NCBI GenBank assembly: GCA_905182995.1
Contig: CAJJDP010000078.1
Span: 1 to 64,000 of the forward strand
Length of the DNA: 64,000 nucleotides
Origin: Paramecium octaurelia
Taxonomy: Eukaryota; Ciliophora; Oligohymenophorea; Peniculida; Parameciidae
Reading direction: 5' to 3'
This document shows, in pieces, positions 49,311 to 62,961 of this stretch. Position numbers and translations under genes: made by a program. The stretch's first letter is position 1; each line of letters starts with the position of its first letter. Below the pieces are notes generated by a model, which was given only the letters and a program-made list of their open reading frames with translations, ran no database searches and was not told the origin of the DNA.

Positions 49311-50881
49311 TCAAACATAAAATTTTTAATTGAAAATTTATTAGCATTTTTTGTACATTTTTTGATTGTACTTTTAGCAATCCTCCAATTTATTCAATTG
49401 TTCCTAGATTCCTAAGCTATTGTAATCACTCACGTAATTTGAATTGTAATTCAAGATAGTTGCCAATTAGCTTGTCAGTTCTGTAACTTTCTATTACAAT
49501 TCTTAGATTATTTCAAAGTATAATTGCTTTTCGTGCTTCCATTCCTTCAAATTGGAATTTTGAGAATTAACTCTGTGAAGCTATTCATTTTGTTTTTATA
49601 GAATTTACATTTATCCCTACAATACTGCTATAGTTTAGGCATAATTCATTAATGATTTTTAATAATCATCTCGAATTATCTAGACTTGATGTTTGATTTC
49701 TAAATTCAATTTAGTGGAATAAGATTACTTCATCTCCTTCTCAAATTCAATGCAAGATTATCTCCACTTATACTCTTATGATTATAACAACTCATTTAAT
49801 TTTTTATTTTCTTCATTTTTTTATTCAAATTATTTATTGAGATCTGCAATAATTTGAATTTGATCTTGATTCTTTTTAGTTATGATGTAGCTCTGTTCCT
49901 TCTATTATTATTGCAAGAAGCATATTTCTTATTCCAATTTGATGATTATATCGTTTTGCTATTTGTACTATTGTTGCAATTGTATCTACTCATTCAAGCG
50001 CTGTTAGACCATGAGATTCAAGTTCTCATTCTCTTTCAAAACGATATTAATTTTATCTGACCATGCTTTTTCAACTATTTGCAATCTCTCCAATTCAAAG
50101 CATTTTAACAAATACTTCTATGACAATTAGAGGAATTGTTCTTTGAATATCTTATTTGTCTATTAGGATTCAATCAATTATTAGTTAGTGATGGATTTCT
50201 ATTCAATATTCAATTCTTCTCTTTCATTGAGGATTTATTGCAATTCTAAGATTTGCTAAGATTGTTAATTATTGACTTTTTTGTATTACAACACAGTTTG
50301 TTAGAGTGATTGTGTTTCTCTTTATAATGATTATAATAATACAGTCTGATTGTTGGTTTCGTAAGCAATCTTAGCCTTCTCCAACTCCTACATTAATTGC
50401 TCATTGATGAGGATGAGTTTTTGATTCTCATCTATCAAAATAGTAACCTTGTTTTATAAATTAATTAGAGTATGTTGTTCTTTAGAGTTTTTTTAATTGA
50501 AATCTGAGACTTACTCGTGTTGATTGATGGAGACGAACTTGTTCTCCTTAGTTTCCGAGACTATCTTCTTGTTGACAGTGTCAATGATGGATTGATTGTG
50601 GGATAATTACCTTGTGATTGTGGGTCGATTGGATTGCATAGAGAAGGAGCGCTATTTGGAATTCTCACTGCTGACAGACACTGAAATATAGATGAGACTG
50701 AGTTACATTGTAATTCAGAGTTGCATTCGGAGTGCAATCTTTTGGATCCACTTGATTTGATGGCTGAAGACTTGATTCCCGAATTTAGATTGACTGATCT
50801 GATAACACCCTGCGATTGTAGAGAGTTGAATATGGATTGAGGGGATTGTTTGTAATCTGAGATTGAAATACTCTGCAACAT
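49311..50881 (-). CDS. Long coiled-coil protein (about 506 aa)
   Basis: ATG 50881 opens a Ser/Asn/Gln-rich, probably disordered N-terminus of ~90 residues (MLQSISISDYKQSPQSIFNS). A 50-nt GTA...TAG intron near 50561-50611 then shifts into the frame of the rest, giving exactly 506 residues to TGA 49311-49313. From about residue 100 the protein is an unbroken coiled coil rich in Gln, Leu, Glu and Asn (for example EKAKIAYETNNQTVLLQSLQ). No motor, head or membrane domain is seen. A cytoskeletal or centriolar scaffold is plausible but unproven. Its start codon lies 33 bp from that of the divergent frataxin gene. The intron is longer than usual for Paramecium, so its exact ends are less certain. Confidence 0.7.
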
Positions 50882-50914
50882 GTTTCAAATTTAAATTAAT
50901 ATATAATAATAAAA

Positions 50915-51266
50915 ATGTTAAGAACATTTAAGTTTTGCACAGAATTCACGACCACTCAATTCCTTAAACTGAGCAACCTCTAATTGAGTGTAACAATAAT
51001 AAATGATAAATTAAAAGGCATTGAATGACAAGATTGAGAATTTCGAGAATGTAGAAACCTCATTTTCAGATGGAGTACTCAACATACATCTGCCAAATGG
51101 GAAATCCTTTGTGATTAACAGACAGACTCCCAACAAATAGTTGTGGTACTCATCTCCGATCAGCGGTCCTCAGAGATTCAATTATGTCAATGGGAAATGG
51201 GTCAACTCAAAACAGGAAGAAATAGAGAAGTAGTTATTAAATGAAATTAATTTATTAATATAATGA
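50915..51266 (+). CDS. FXN: Frataxin, mitochondrial iron-sulfur assembly protein
   Basis: ATG 50915 with an intron at 51000-51027 gives exactly 107 residues to TGA 51264. The N-terminus (MLRTFKFCTEFTTTQF) is short, basic and hydroxylated, as for a mitochondrial presequence. The frataxin core follows: FENVETSFSDGVLNIHLP, FVINRQTPNKQLWYSSP, ISGPQRFNYVNGKW. The NKQ(I/L)W-SSP-SGP block is the family signature and forms the surface that contacts the ISCU/NFS1 complex. Frataxin stimulates sulfur transfer during Fe-S cluster synthesis in the matrix. The N-terminal helix is short compared with the human protein, so an upstream exon cannot be excluded. The intron ends AAG. Confidence 0.93.
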
Positions 51267-51287
51267 TGATTACATAAAATTTGGATA

Positions 51288-52315
51288 TCAAAGGTTCAGA
51301 ATTGTTTATAGTACTTCACGAATCGGCTTCGATCTTGGTCTAATGCCTTGAACTAATTCGATGGCCTACTCGAGAGAGTAATGCAAATCCTGAACCATGT
51401 AGAGTATAATAGTTTGAACACTCCTTTGAATCCCATCAGTGCAATGTACATACACGCATTTCCCTTGATCCAACAGTTTCTTGAGGATCTAGTAAGCGTG
51501 AAGTCCATATTAGAGATAGGATCTCTTATTACAATCTTTTATGGGACATTGTAGATATGTGATACCTAAAGATTGACTTTGAGATTTGAGTTCATCAAAA
51601 TAATCTTCAGGCAGATCCTTGTTAATCAGATCTTCAACGGTCTGTAAGTTGAGTATGGCATTTACACCAAAATCTTATAGAATGCGGATTTCACTAAAAT
51701 ATATTACAATATTAATTACTCTATATAAATAAATGAACCAACGTATAGGTTTCCAAAAATACGATTACAGTTAAAGTTGAAATCTACATTAGAGTCAGTC
51801 ACATGAATGACATTATTGATAATAGGGTGGGAATGGATCACACGGACACCACTTCTTTCCCACTTTTCGTTGGATTGGTATTTATAAGCCAATTAATGAA
51901 TAGATTTATTCGGGACCTGGAAATTAGATGTGCATTCTCCCTCAACTCTATTAAGTGGGATCTTATGTCTTCCAGTTTAGGTGTAGAGATGAAGAGTTAA
52001 GTTGGAATCAGGATAGTTCATGAGTTTGAGTGATATGCGAATATGACCCCAAATATCCTGGACATCTTGATGAGAATTGAACACTCTGGTGATTCCATCT
52101 TCCCATTCTACAATCTGTCTGCTGACTTACTTAACAACTACGTAACGATAGTTCATAGGCAGACAACAGGAGTCCAGTGTGACAGTCCAAATATCATCTT
52201 AATTCCATTGCATTTAAATTCCATTCTAGACATTCCATTATATCTTGTGACAATCTCCCACAATTAAAATCACCTCTCCATAATTGACATGTTTCTGAAC
52301 AGAAATGCAACTCAT
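51288..52315 (-). CDS. Laforin-like glucan phosphatase (CBM20 + dual-specificity phosphatase)
   Basis: ATG 52315 and TGA 51288-51290 with a 26-nt intron at 51694-51719 give exactly 333 residues. Residues ~10-105 form a CBM20 starch-binding domain (LIVGDCHKIQWNVQNG, DDIWTVTLDSCCLPMNYRYV, VEWEDGITRVF). The second half has the glucan-phosphatase/DSP recognition segment (RIFGNLYVGSF, LQDFGVNAILNLQT) and the catalytic loop HCTDGIQRS, which fits HCxxGxxR. The order CBM20 then DSP is that of laforin (EPM2A), which removes phosphate from glycogen or amylopectin; plant SEX4 has the reverse order. A role in glycogen quality control is inferred. The Asp of the general-acid loop is plausible at CPIKDCN. 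It ends 22 bp from the convergent frataxin stop. Confidence 0.88.
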
Positions 52316-52362
52316 TAAAATAATTAATAATTCTGTCAAATCAATATATGTGTTTTTAATAC

Positions 52363-54465
<2,103 letters not shown>

Positions 54466-55178
54466 TTTTATAATATTTTAATATTAATGACACATAAAAT
54501 CAAATGAAAAGGCCATTCACATTCCCTAAATTTTAAGATAAATCTACAACTCACCTCACAGATGTTTGATCTCCATTGCATGAATAATAACATTCCAAAA
54601 ATAGCTTTGATTAGTTTGGTTTCTTAAATATGGAAGATAGATTAGTGTCGTCATTATAATCAGATTTTTATTTTACTTCAAGATAGTCAGTGTTGTATAT
54701 ATAAAAAGAAATAAGAAATAACAGTAATTCTATTTAATGACTTAATTTTAACAGCTTAAAAGTTTATTAACCTGTGGAGTATTCACTTAATTTTAAACAT
54801 CATAATAATGATCAATGGGTTATCACAGTCAGAATACTCAATGATTATGGAATTACAATTTCAGCTCGGATAATTAACATTTGTTGAACTCACAAATTAT
54901 TTTGACCTAATTTAATAGTGAATGATTGTCTCAACATAGAAAATCGTAATTTGAACATTCAAACTCATGTTCTCCTTGATTCTATCCTTTCAAAAATCCT
55001 TAATGTGATTCTTAAGGATATTAACAATAAAATGAGATAATATGGAAAATACCATAAATAAGTAAATGATAAATTTTGAAAATATAAGGGAAATAGTAAA
55101 TAATTAGAACTTCTAATTAATTTCTATTGTATTTTTATTAATTTATTTGTAATACTGTTAGATTATTCGATCAATAGA
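54466..55178. other. Spacer between the SRPK gene and the GyrI-like gene
   Basis: About 710 bp, AT-rich, and no gene recognised. It is repeated at 55870-56582 by the assembly duplication. It contains the likely SRPK promoter, with no motif I can name. Confidence 0.5.
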
Positions 55179-55437
55179 TCATGATATCCCAATGAATAAT
55201 TAAAATTTCATATTGTTTTTGTCAATCTAATCCTCTGGGTACACTTCTAATTCGTAATCATGAGTACGGACTCCTCCAAAGTCTTCTGGGGTCAATTTGC
55301 ACAATGATTACCAAGCATCAATTACTACTCCTGGGATAGGACCTGGACCACAGTCGAATCTACAAAAACGATGAGCTGGGACTTGCACACTAACCATTCC
55401 TTCAGGTACATTTGAGGCATCACTTACTATTTCCCCC
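55179..55437 (-). pseudogene. GyrI-like gene, truncated assembly copy
   Basis: This repeats the last ~86 codons of the gene at 56583-57101, and its upstream end is cut by the N at 55438. It is not an independent gene. Confidence 0.85.
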
Positions 55438-55438
55438 N

Positions 55439-55869
55439 TAATAATCTTTTAATGATTGGATCCAAACAGGATTTTGCACATTCTGCGCCACCTTCTATAG
55501 GATCTCCACCTAAACAAAATTTGGACCATCACTTTTACTTCGTCGTATGCTGCTTCCAAGTAATGCGATGCACTCTTCTGAATTTTTAGCGCCACATATG
55601 TGTCATATTTGAAATCCTTTGCCAACCACACAGTCGAGAAATGCCCCCACCCTAATTTCTGAATGACAACATAACGATTCAGCAACACCTCTCCAATATG
55701 AACTGGGTGATATCCTTTCTTATAGTCATATTTCACAAACCTCCTATCTTGTAATCTTCCATGCCTTCATCCTCGCTGTCATGCTCTTAGTTTAGGTGAT
55801 CCACCAACTCTCCTATCTACTCATTGCTCACTTTTTCAATTATCAATAACTCTTACCACCACTTGACAT
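55439..55869 (-). pseudogene. SRPK 5' fragment (assembly copy)
   Basis: Identical to the first part of the kinase gene (start codon copy at 55869, glycine loop included). It ends at the N at 55438 without the catalytic loop. It is not a separate gene. Confidence 0.85.
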
Positions 55870-56841
55870 TTTTATAATATTTTAATATTAATGACACATA
55901 AAATCAAATGAAAAGGCCATTCACATTCCCTAAATTTTAAGATAAATCTACAACTCACCTCACAGATGTTTGATCTCCATTGCATGAATAATAACATTCC
56001 AAAAATAGCTTTGATTAGTTTGGTTTCTTAAATATGGAAGATAGATTAGTGTCGTCATTATAATCAGATTTTTATTTTACTTCAAGATAGTCAGTGTTGT
56101 ATATATAAAAAGAAATAAGAAATAACAGTAATTCTATTTAATGACTTAATTTTAACAGCTTAAAAGTTTATTAACCTGTGGAGTATTCACTTAATTTTAA
56201 ACATCATAATAATGATCAATGGGTTATCACAGTCAGAATACTCAATGATTATGGAATTACAATTTCAGCTCGGATAATTAACATTTGTTGAACTCACAAA
56301 TTATTTTGACCTAATTTAATAGTGAATGATTGTCTCAACATAGAAAATCGTAATTTGAACATTCAAACTCATGTTCTCCTTGATTCTATCCTTTCAAAAA
56401 TCCTTAATGTGATTCTTAAGGATATTAACAATAAAATGAGATAATATGGAAAATACCATAAATAAGTAAATGATAAATTTTGAAAATATAAGGGAAATAG
56501 TAAATAATTAGAACTTCTAATTAATTTCTATTGTATTTTTATTAATTTATTTGTAATACTGTTAGATTATTCGATCAATAGATCATGATATCCCAATGAA
56601 TAATTAAAATTTCATATTGTTTTTGTCAATCTAATCCTCTGGGTACACTTCTAATTCGTAATCATGAGTACGGACTCCTCCAAAGTCTTCTGGGGTCAAT
56701 TTGCACAATGATTACCAAGCATCAATTACTACTCCTGGGATAGGACCTGGACCACAGTCGAATCTACAAAAACGATGAGCTGGGACTTGCACACTAACCA
56801 TTCCTTCAGGTACATTTGAGGCATCACTTACTATTTCCCCC
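55439..56841. repeat. Direct duplicate, copy 2 (pairs with 54035-55437)
   Basis: This block follows the N at 55438 and continues without a break into the rest of the GyrI-like gene at 56842. It repeats the SRPK 5' exons (ATG copy at 55869). Confidence 0.93.
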
Positions 56842-57101
56842 AAAACCATAGTGTACTTCATTTCTTACCAATTCTAAGCGTTGGAGTACCCATAATACAA
56901 GCAATAGGTCCTCATAGGGTGTAAACGATTGGGTATCTTGTCGTGGAGTTATTTTCCATAGTATTCTTCGTATGTCTTTCCAATCTATCCAGTCTGGGGG
57001 TCAATTTCATCTTTTTGAATGATTGTTCTTTGAACGCCTACCAGAGTGAAAGAGGCTAATTCAACAGTAGTTCTGGGGTTAGTTTTATGTGTATGATCCA
57101 T
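56583..57101 (-). CDS. GyrI-like effector-binding domain protein (first of a tandem pair)
   Basis: An exact 172-residue intronless frame runs from ATG 57101 to TGA 56583-56585. The sequence fits the GyrI/AraC effector-binding fold: VELASFTLVGVQRTI, IPNRLHPMRTYCLYYGYSN, YTMVLGEIVSDASNVPEGMV, VQVPAHRFCRFDCGPG, a central VIDAWQSLCKL helix and ELEVYPED near the end. The domain has two alpha-beta-beta repeats that bind small molecules or hydrolyse certain adducts. No DNA-binding domain is attached. The next gene upstream is a paralogue in the same orientation. Such stand-alone domains are common in bacteria; a bacterial origin is possible but not shown here. Confidence 0.82.
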
Positions 57102-57235
57102 TTCAATCCTTCAATTTATTAATATGTTAAATGGAGAGAGCAATTTCCCTTATAAATCCACTCATTCTATATATTTTGAGTGCAACATTAACAAATTCTA
57201 TATTGATATTACTCAATAAAAACCATAAATAAAAC

Positions 57236-57757
57236 TCAATTTTATATCTGTTATATTCCAACGTGCAATTCAACTTCCATATTTCCGATATCATTCTATC
57301 CTTCCCGATACAACTCGAATTCGGTTATGTAGCTTCTCTTGTATCCCCATTCGTCCAACTTGATAAGATACAACTTCATCCATGTATCCCTTGCAGCCTC
57401 TGGTATGGCACCTGGGCCTCCCTTGAACTAAGCATAGGTGGCATCCTGGACCTCAAAAGCTTACAATCCTTCAGGTATCTAATCGACTGCGGTGACCAAT
57501 TCGCCAACCAATATGGATAGAGTAAATATCGATTTGTCTTACACATCCTTAAAATCGTAATAAAGACAATAAGTTCTTCCTGGGATTGCACGATTAGGGA
57601 TTGTTTCTGCGATCTTCTTATCAAAATATTCTTTAAAGGTTTTTATATAGACATTTGTTTCAGGATTGGCCTCACTTGCAAAATGCACTCTTCTGCTAAT
57701 TCCCACGACTGTGAATTTAGGAATATCAACTATAACTTTAGGTGGAACGGGATCCAT
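57236..57757 (-). CDS. GyrI-like effector-binding domain protein (second of a tandem pair)
   Basis: An exact 173-residue intronless frame runs from ATG 57757 to TGA 57236-57238. It has the same order of motifs as its neighbour: VDIPKFTVVGISRRVHF, IPNRAIPGRTYCLYYDFKD, LSILVGELVTAVDQIPEG, VQDATYAQFKGGPGAI, DTWMKLYLIKLDEW, ITEFELYREG and VELHVGIQQ. The shared IPNR...RTYCLYY block shows that the two genes are paralogues. The gap to the neighbouring start codon is 134 bp. The ligand is unknown. The Glu near ITEFELY corresponds to the conserved acidic residue of the ligand pocket in the family (inference). Confidence 0.82.
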
Positions 57758-57805
57758 TTAATTAAGATGATATGGGAATATGAAAAAATTAAATTTTATT
57801 ATTTG

Positions 57806-60303
57806 ATGGGATGCTTAGGTAGTCGTCCTTTGAATGATGAAAAGACGTCATCTGATAGTTTGCGTATGTTATTGGATCAATTGGGAGAGGGTCAGTTTTT
57901 TGAGACCATCATCATCTCCACATCCGTTTACAATTATTGCTACTTTAAGTAGAGAAAGGATTGGATATTGCAGAAGAGGAGAATCATAAAGAGCGTGGAT
58001 AAGTGGGTCAAGTGTAATTTGGAATCTCGAAATTATATTCACTCATTCTTGGATTCACATCCAGAATCTATTATTTTGTTGAGACCTCTTCGTAATTTCA
58101 AGCCTCTCATCACCTCAGCCACAGTACACACAGCCCTCATGAAAAACGATTTCTTTCCCCAACAGATATTCGTGAAATTCGTGGATGTCAAACAAGCATA
58201 ATTAATCAATTTTAGCAACAATGGAAAATACACTTTTTTCTTGCAATTGCAATTGTACAAGTTACAAAGTCTTAAACAATTTTACAAATTCCAATAAATC
58301 TTCACCATCAAGATATCAAAAATATTTAAGTTTGCTCGATTTGAGTTTTATGGTTTGATACACTGGACTTCAACACACAAATATGCAGATTTATAAAAAT
58401 TTATAAATAAATATGGATGGTGTATGAAATTCATAGATATAAGCGATAACGGGCCTGAACATCATTAGTGTATATATTATCACTCATTAATTAAAGATTT
58501 CAACTCCAACCAAGTATTTCACATCGAAGAACCAACCAAAGAAGACATCTTCGTTATCATAGATCCACAAGGCAAAGTAATCAGAGCAGAAAGACCTGAA
58601 TTTTACATCTCCAAAAAACCAGATTAAGTCTGTGAAGAGTTCGACGATGTTAGTTCTCAGAAATCCAAAGCGATCAAGTATGAGAAGAAGTTACTGAAAG
58701 AGTTACACATCCATTATTCATCATATATCAGCAAGAATAAACCATAAACACCAAAAAACACATTAACAAAATATCAAATGATGCAATAGCAGATATTCTA
58801 ATCAAGTGAGACCATCAGTGACGTGCAATACAAAGATTTTAAATAACTGTTTAAGAGTGCCCGTTTGCCTTAGATATTAACCAAATATCATCCAGGTGAA
58901 CCATTTCAATTTGAACTCATTAAGCAGACCTATTTTAATTATGATTTTGATTAGCAGAAATTCAAGGAGGTCGCAAAAACTTATTTGTTGCCTTCCATAT
59001 ATCCTGCAGCTTCCATTTAAAAATAGAAAATACTCTCAGAAACTTGTAGAGAATTGAAAGAATCAATTGGATTGAGATGGAAAGTATAATGTTTGCATTA
59101 ATGTAGGACCCTGATTTAAATCTATATTCCATACCTCATACGTACACCTTCAGCAAAATAGATCTGATGGATTTCCTTGAAGATTTCACCTCGTAGTTCC
59201 ACTTTAAATTGAAGTTGTTCTTGATTAAAAGAAGAACCATTGAATGGTAGACAGATTATAAAAGTGTGAGCAAAATAATGAGAATTCGTGATTAGGATAA
59301 AGTGGAATGGACCAATCTAATGAGAGATTCATTCGTCTTTTGGGACATGTATGAATTACATAATAAATCCATCGCTATCAAGAATTTGGATGAGTTAAGA
59401 CTATTGAAACAACAATAAGAATAACATATCACTTAATTTAAGTAGATCAAAACTTAGAATCTCTCTGCCAATGGTATGGATTTAATTAGGAAATATATAT
59501 AGCATGGCATAGATTATTAGATATCAATAAATGAGAAGGTGATGGATTTTGATGAATCCATCAAAATTACAATTAACACCCTACTCTTTGTCTTGTATGA
59601 TGATTTTGAGAAGTAAATACTCATAATCCTGAATAAATTGGCATCCATTGAAGAAGAATTCTAAGAGCCCACAAATATCATCATAATCACCTAATTAGAA
59701 AACCTTAACAATATAATAAATGAGTTCATTTCTTAAAGATTTCAAAAATTACAAATCTAATTTTGTCACCTCAATCAAGTTTGGAATTAAAACACTGGAT
59801 TATCATTTAAATCAGACATTGTTGAAAAATATTTCAATGTGAGGAGAGATTATAAAGCAGTAATATACTCTTTAATTAAATGATAGTTTTATGTTGATAA
59901 GTATGGTTATCTTATGGCAATTCAATCAAATGATGAATTTATAGACAGCCTATGGATAAACAATCAGAAAGAAATCATAGTAGATTGGTTCATTCAGCAA
60001 TTTGGGTACTATTATTACTAAATGTATTTTAGAATGACACATAAGAATGATGATTCAGACTGGAAATAAATAAAACTGGAATGTTGTCAATTTAATTAGA
60101 AGTATGAAGAAATCGTGAGTAGTTATGAAATACCAAAACAGATGGTAGTAACTATAAAATCGATTAAATGCTTACTATGGGACAATCACAATTATAGTTT
60201 CTTGGAGTATTCAAATTGTCCAACTATTACTCACAACCTAAACGTAAAGCAAATAGCTTTGTTAAATATTTTCATCCCAAATATGATTAAATTAATAATT
60301 TGA
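57806..60303 (+). CDS. Putatively acylated protein of unknown function (815 aa)
   Basis: ATG 57806 was chosen over upstream ATGs because it begins MGCLGSRP, a good N-myristoylation plus palmitoylation signal (Gly2, Cys3, Ser6), and because removing introns at 59084-59106 and 59860-59886 then gives exactly 815 codons to TGA 60301. The second intron carries an in-frame TGA, which supports splicing. The protein is mixed alpha/beta, rich in Lys, Phe and Tyr, with no recognisable enzyme motif; the central part has YYHSLIKDFNSNQVFHIEEP and a helical stretch before the first intron. It is likely bound to the cytosolic face of a membrane. I recognise no family. It runs convergent with the DNA ligase gene, whose stop lies 18 bp away. 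Confidence 0.65.
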
Positions 60304-61553
60304 ATACCAAACACTTTAAAATCAATAAAAATCATCATCCTACTCAAACGTATTATTGCTGGCAACAACAGCCTATTATTTATATACATCATATAGAAAT
60401 TGCGAACTAGTGGCTTCATTCGGTTTCTTGTCCTCTCTCACTTTAATCAATCTAGGAAATCTCAATCCCACTCCTTTGTTGTTCAATTATAAGATGGTAG
60501 AACAAGCACTATAGATAGGTGATATCTGAATGTCAGCACTCTTGATCTCCCACACAACCACAGGACTAAACCAAACATCCATATTCACTCCATCACATTT
60601 GTATTCTTATAATGGGTGTGGAATCAAGTATTCTTAAAAGAATTAAAAGAACTTCTCTAAATTTTCATCGCTGAATCCAGTACCAATCTTGCAAGTAGTT
60701 TCATATTAATCCATATCTTCATTGTAACAAGCCAACAAATAACTTCCATAAAATCCCTTCCTTTTTCCTGTTCCATAACAAGCACCAATAGGTACTAAAT
60801 CGAATGTATCAGACAATCCATTATCCAAATAATCCTTTTTTAATTTCAACCAATTAAATGATCTCTTAGCTGGTTCATATTGCGAATTGATCTCCAAAGT
60901 CTTGATCATCAAACCTTCACATCCCATTTTGATTGAATTCAATAGAAATTCTTCAATTTCTTCAAAATTTTCTGAATCCCTTGAGGTTGCAAACTTCAAC
61001 TTCCCTTCCTCCTCTTTGAATGTCTCTCTCAAAGTCTATCTTCTCTTCTCCAAAGTCTCTTTCAAATAACTTTGCTTATTCAAATACAGCAAATCAAATA
61101 TGTATAGACAAACTTGAATTTCAATTTGATTCTAATCCACATTCTTCTTAGCTCTACTCGTGAGTGTTTGGAATGGCAAGATCCTATTATTTGCCACATC
61201 ATAGGCAACAATTTCAGAATCGATAATGAAACCATCCAAATGCTAATAATGAGTGTGAACATAGTTGACAATATCTGGATATGTTTGTGTCATGTTTTCT
61301 AGATTCCTGGAAAAGATACTCACTTGCCCATTTTCAAAGTGAATCTGCCCTCTTAGTCCATCGTATTTATATTCACATGTAAACTTCATATTTTCGAATC
61401 TCTAAAATATCATCTAAATAGATTTCATTGGTTTAGCCAACATTGGTTTACAAGGCACTCCTGGAATTATGTGACACAATTCAGGGACCTCCTTCAAACT
61501 TTGAATGCTGAACAGAGTGTCGATAATCTTCTTGTAATTAGGACACTCACACA
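60147..61553. repeat. Direct duplicate, copy 1 (pairs with 61555-62961)
   Basis: This 1,407-bp block reads the same as 61555-62961 (offset 1408), with the N at 61554 between. It contains the end of the acylated-protein gene and the 3' half of DNA ligase. Uncollapsed contig overlap is the likely cause. Confidence 0.93.
60322..61553 (-). pseudogene. DNA ligase I 3' half (assembly copy)
   Basis: This repeats the catalytic 3' part of the ligase gene (stop copy TGA 60322-60324) and is cut by the N at 61554. The complete gene is at 61730-63822. Confidence 0.85.
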
Positions 61554-61554
61554 N

Positions 61555-62961
61555 AGTAACTATAAAATCGATTAAATGCTTACTATGGGACAATCACAAT
61601 TATAGTTTCTTGGAGTATTCAAATTGTCCAACTATTACTCACAACCTAAACGTAAAGCAAATAGCTTTGTTAAATATTTTCATCCCAAATATGATTAAAT
61701 TAATAATTTGAATACCAAACACTTTAAAATCAATAAAAATCATCATCCTACTCAAACGTATTATTGCTGGCAACAACAGCCTATTATTTATATACATCAT
61801 ATAGAAATTGCGAACTAGTGGCTTCATTCGGTTTCTTGTCCTCTCTCACTTTAATCAATCTAGGAAATCTCAATCCCACTCCTTTGTTGTTCAATTATAA
61901 GATGGTAGAACAAGCACTATAGATAGGTGATATCTGAATGTCAGCACTCTTGATCTCCCACACAACCACAGGACTAAACCAAACATCCATATTCACTCCA
62001 TCACATTTGTATTCTTATAATGGGTGTGGAATCAAGTATTCTTAAAAGAATTAAAAGAACTTCTCTAAATTTTCATCGCTGAATCCAGTACCAATCTTGC
62101 AAGTAGTTTCATATTAATCCATATCTTCATTGTAACAAGCCAACAAATAACTTCCATAAAATCCCTTCCTTTTTCCTGTTCCATAACAAGCACCAATAGG
62201 TACTAAATCGAATGTATCAGACAATCCATTATCCAAATAATCCTTTTTTAATTTCAACCAATTAAATGATCTCTTAGCTGGTTCATATTGCGAATTGATC
62301 TCCAAAGTCTTGATCATCAAACCTTCACATCCCATTTTGATTGAATTCAATAGAAATTCTTCAATTTCTTCAAAATTTTCTGAATCCCTTGAGGTTGCAA
62401 ACTTCAACTTCCCTTCCTCCTCTTTGAATGTCTCTCTCAAAGTCTATCTTCTCTTCTCCAAAGTCTCTTTCAAATAACTTTGCTTATTCAAATACAGCAA
62501 ATCAAATATGTATAGACAAACTTGAATTTCAATTTGATTCTAATCCACATTCTTCTTAGCTCTACTCGTGAGTGTTTGGAATGGCAAGATCCTATTATTT
62601 GCCACATCATAGGCAACAATTTCAGAATCGATAATGAAACCATCCAAATGCTAATAATGAGTGTGAACATAGTTGACAATATCTGGATATGTTTGTGTCA
62701 TGTTTTCTAGATTCCTGGAAAAGATACTCACTTGCCCATTTTCAAAGTGAATCTGCCCTCTTAGTCCATCGTATTTATATTCACATGTAAACTTCATATT
62801 TTCGAATCTCTAAAATATCATCTAAATAGATTTCATTGGTTTAGCCAACATTGGTTTACAAGGCACTCCTGGAATTATGTGACACAATTCAGGGACCTCC
62901 TTCAAACTTTGAATGCTGAACAGAGTGTCGATAATCTTCTTGTAATTAGGACACTCACACA
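61555..62961. repeat. Direct duplicate, copy 2 (pairs with 60147-61553)
   Basis: This is the second copy of the block, continuous on its right side with the 5' half of the ligase gene. Bases 61555-61711 also repeat the 3' end of the acylated-protein gene. Confidence 0.93.

Noticed and set aside
61639-62710. Small frames on both strands in the ligase region
   Set aside because: They are other-frame shadows of the ligase coding sequence, repeated because of the duplicated block.
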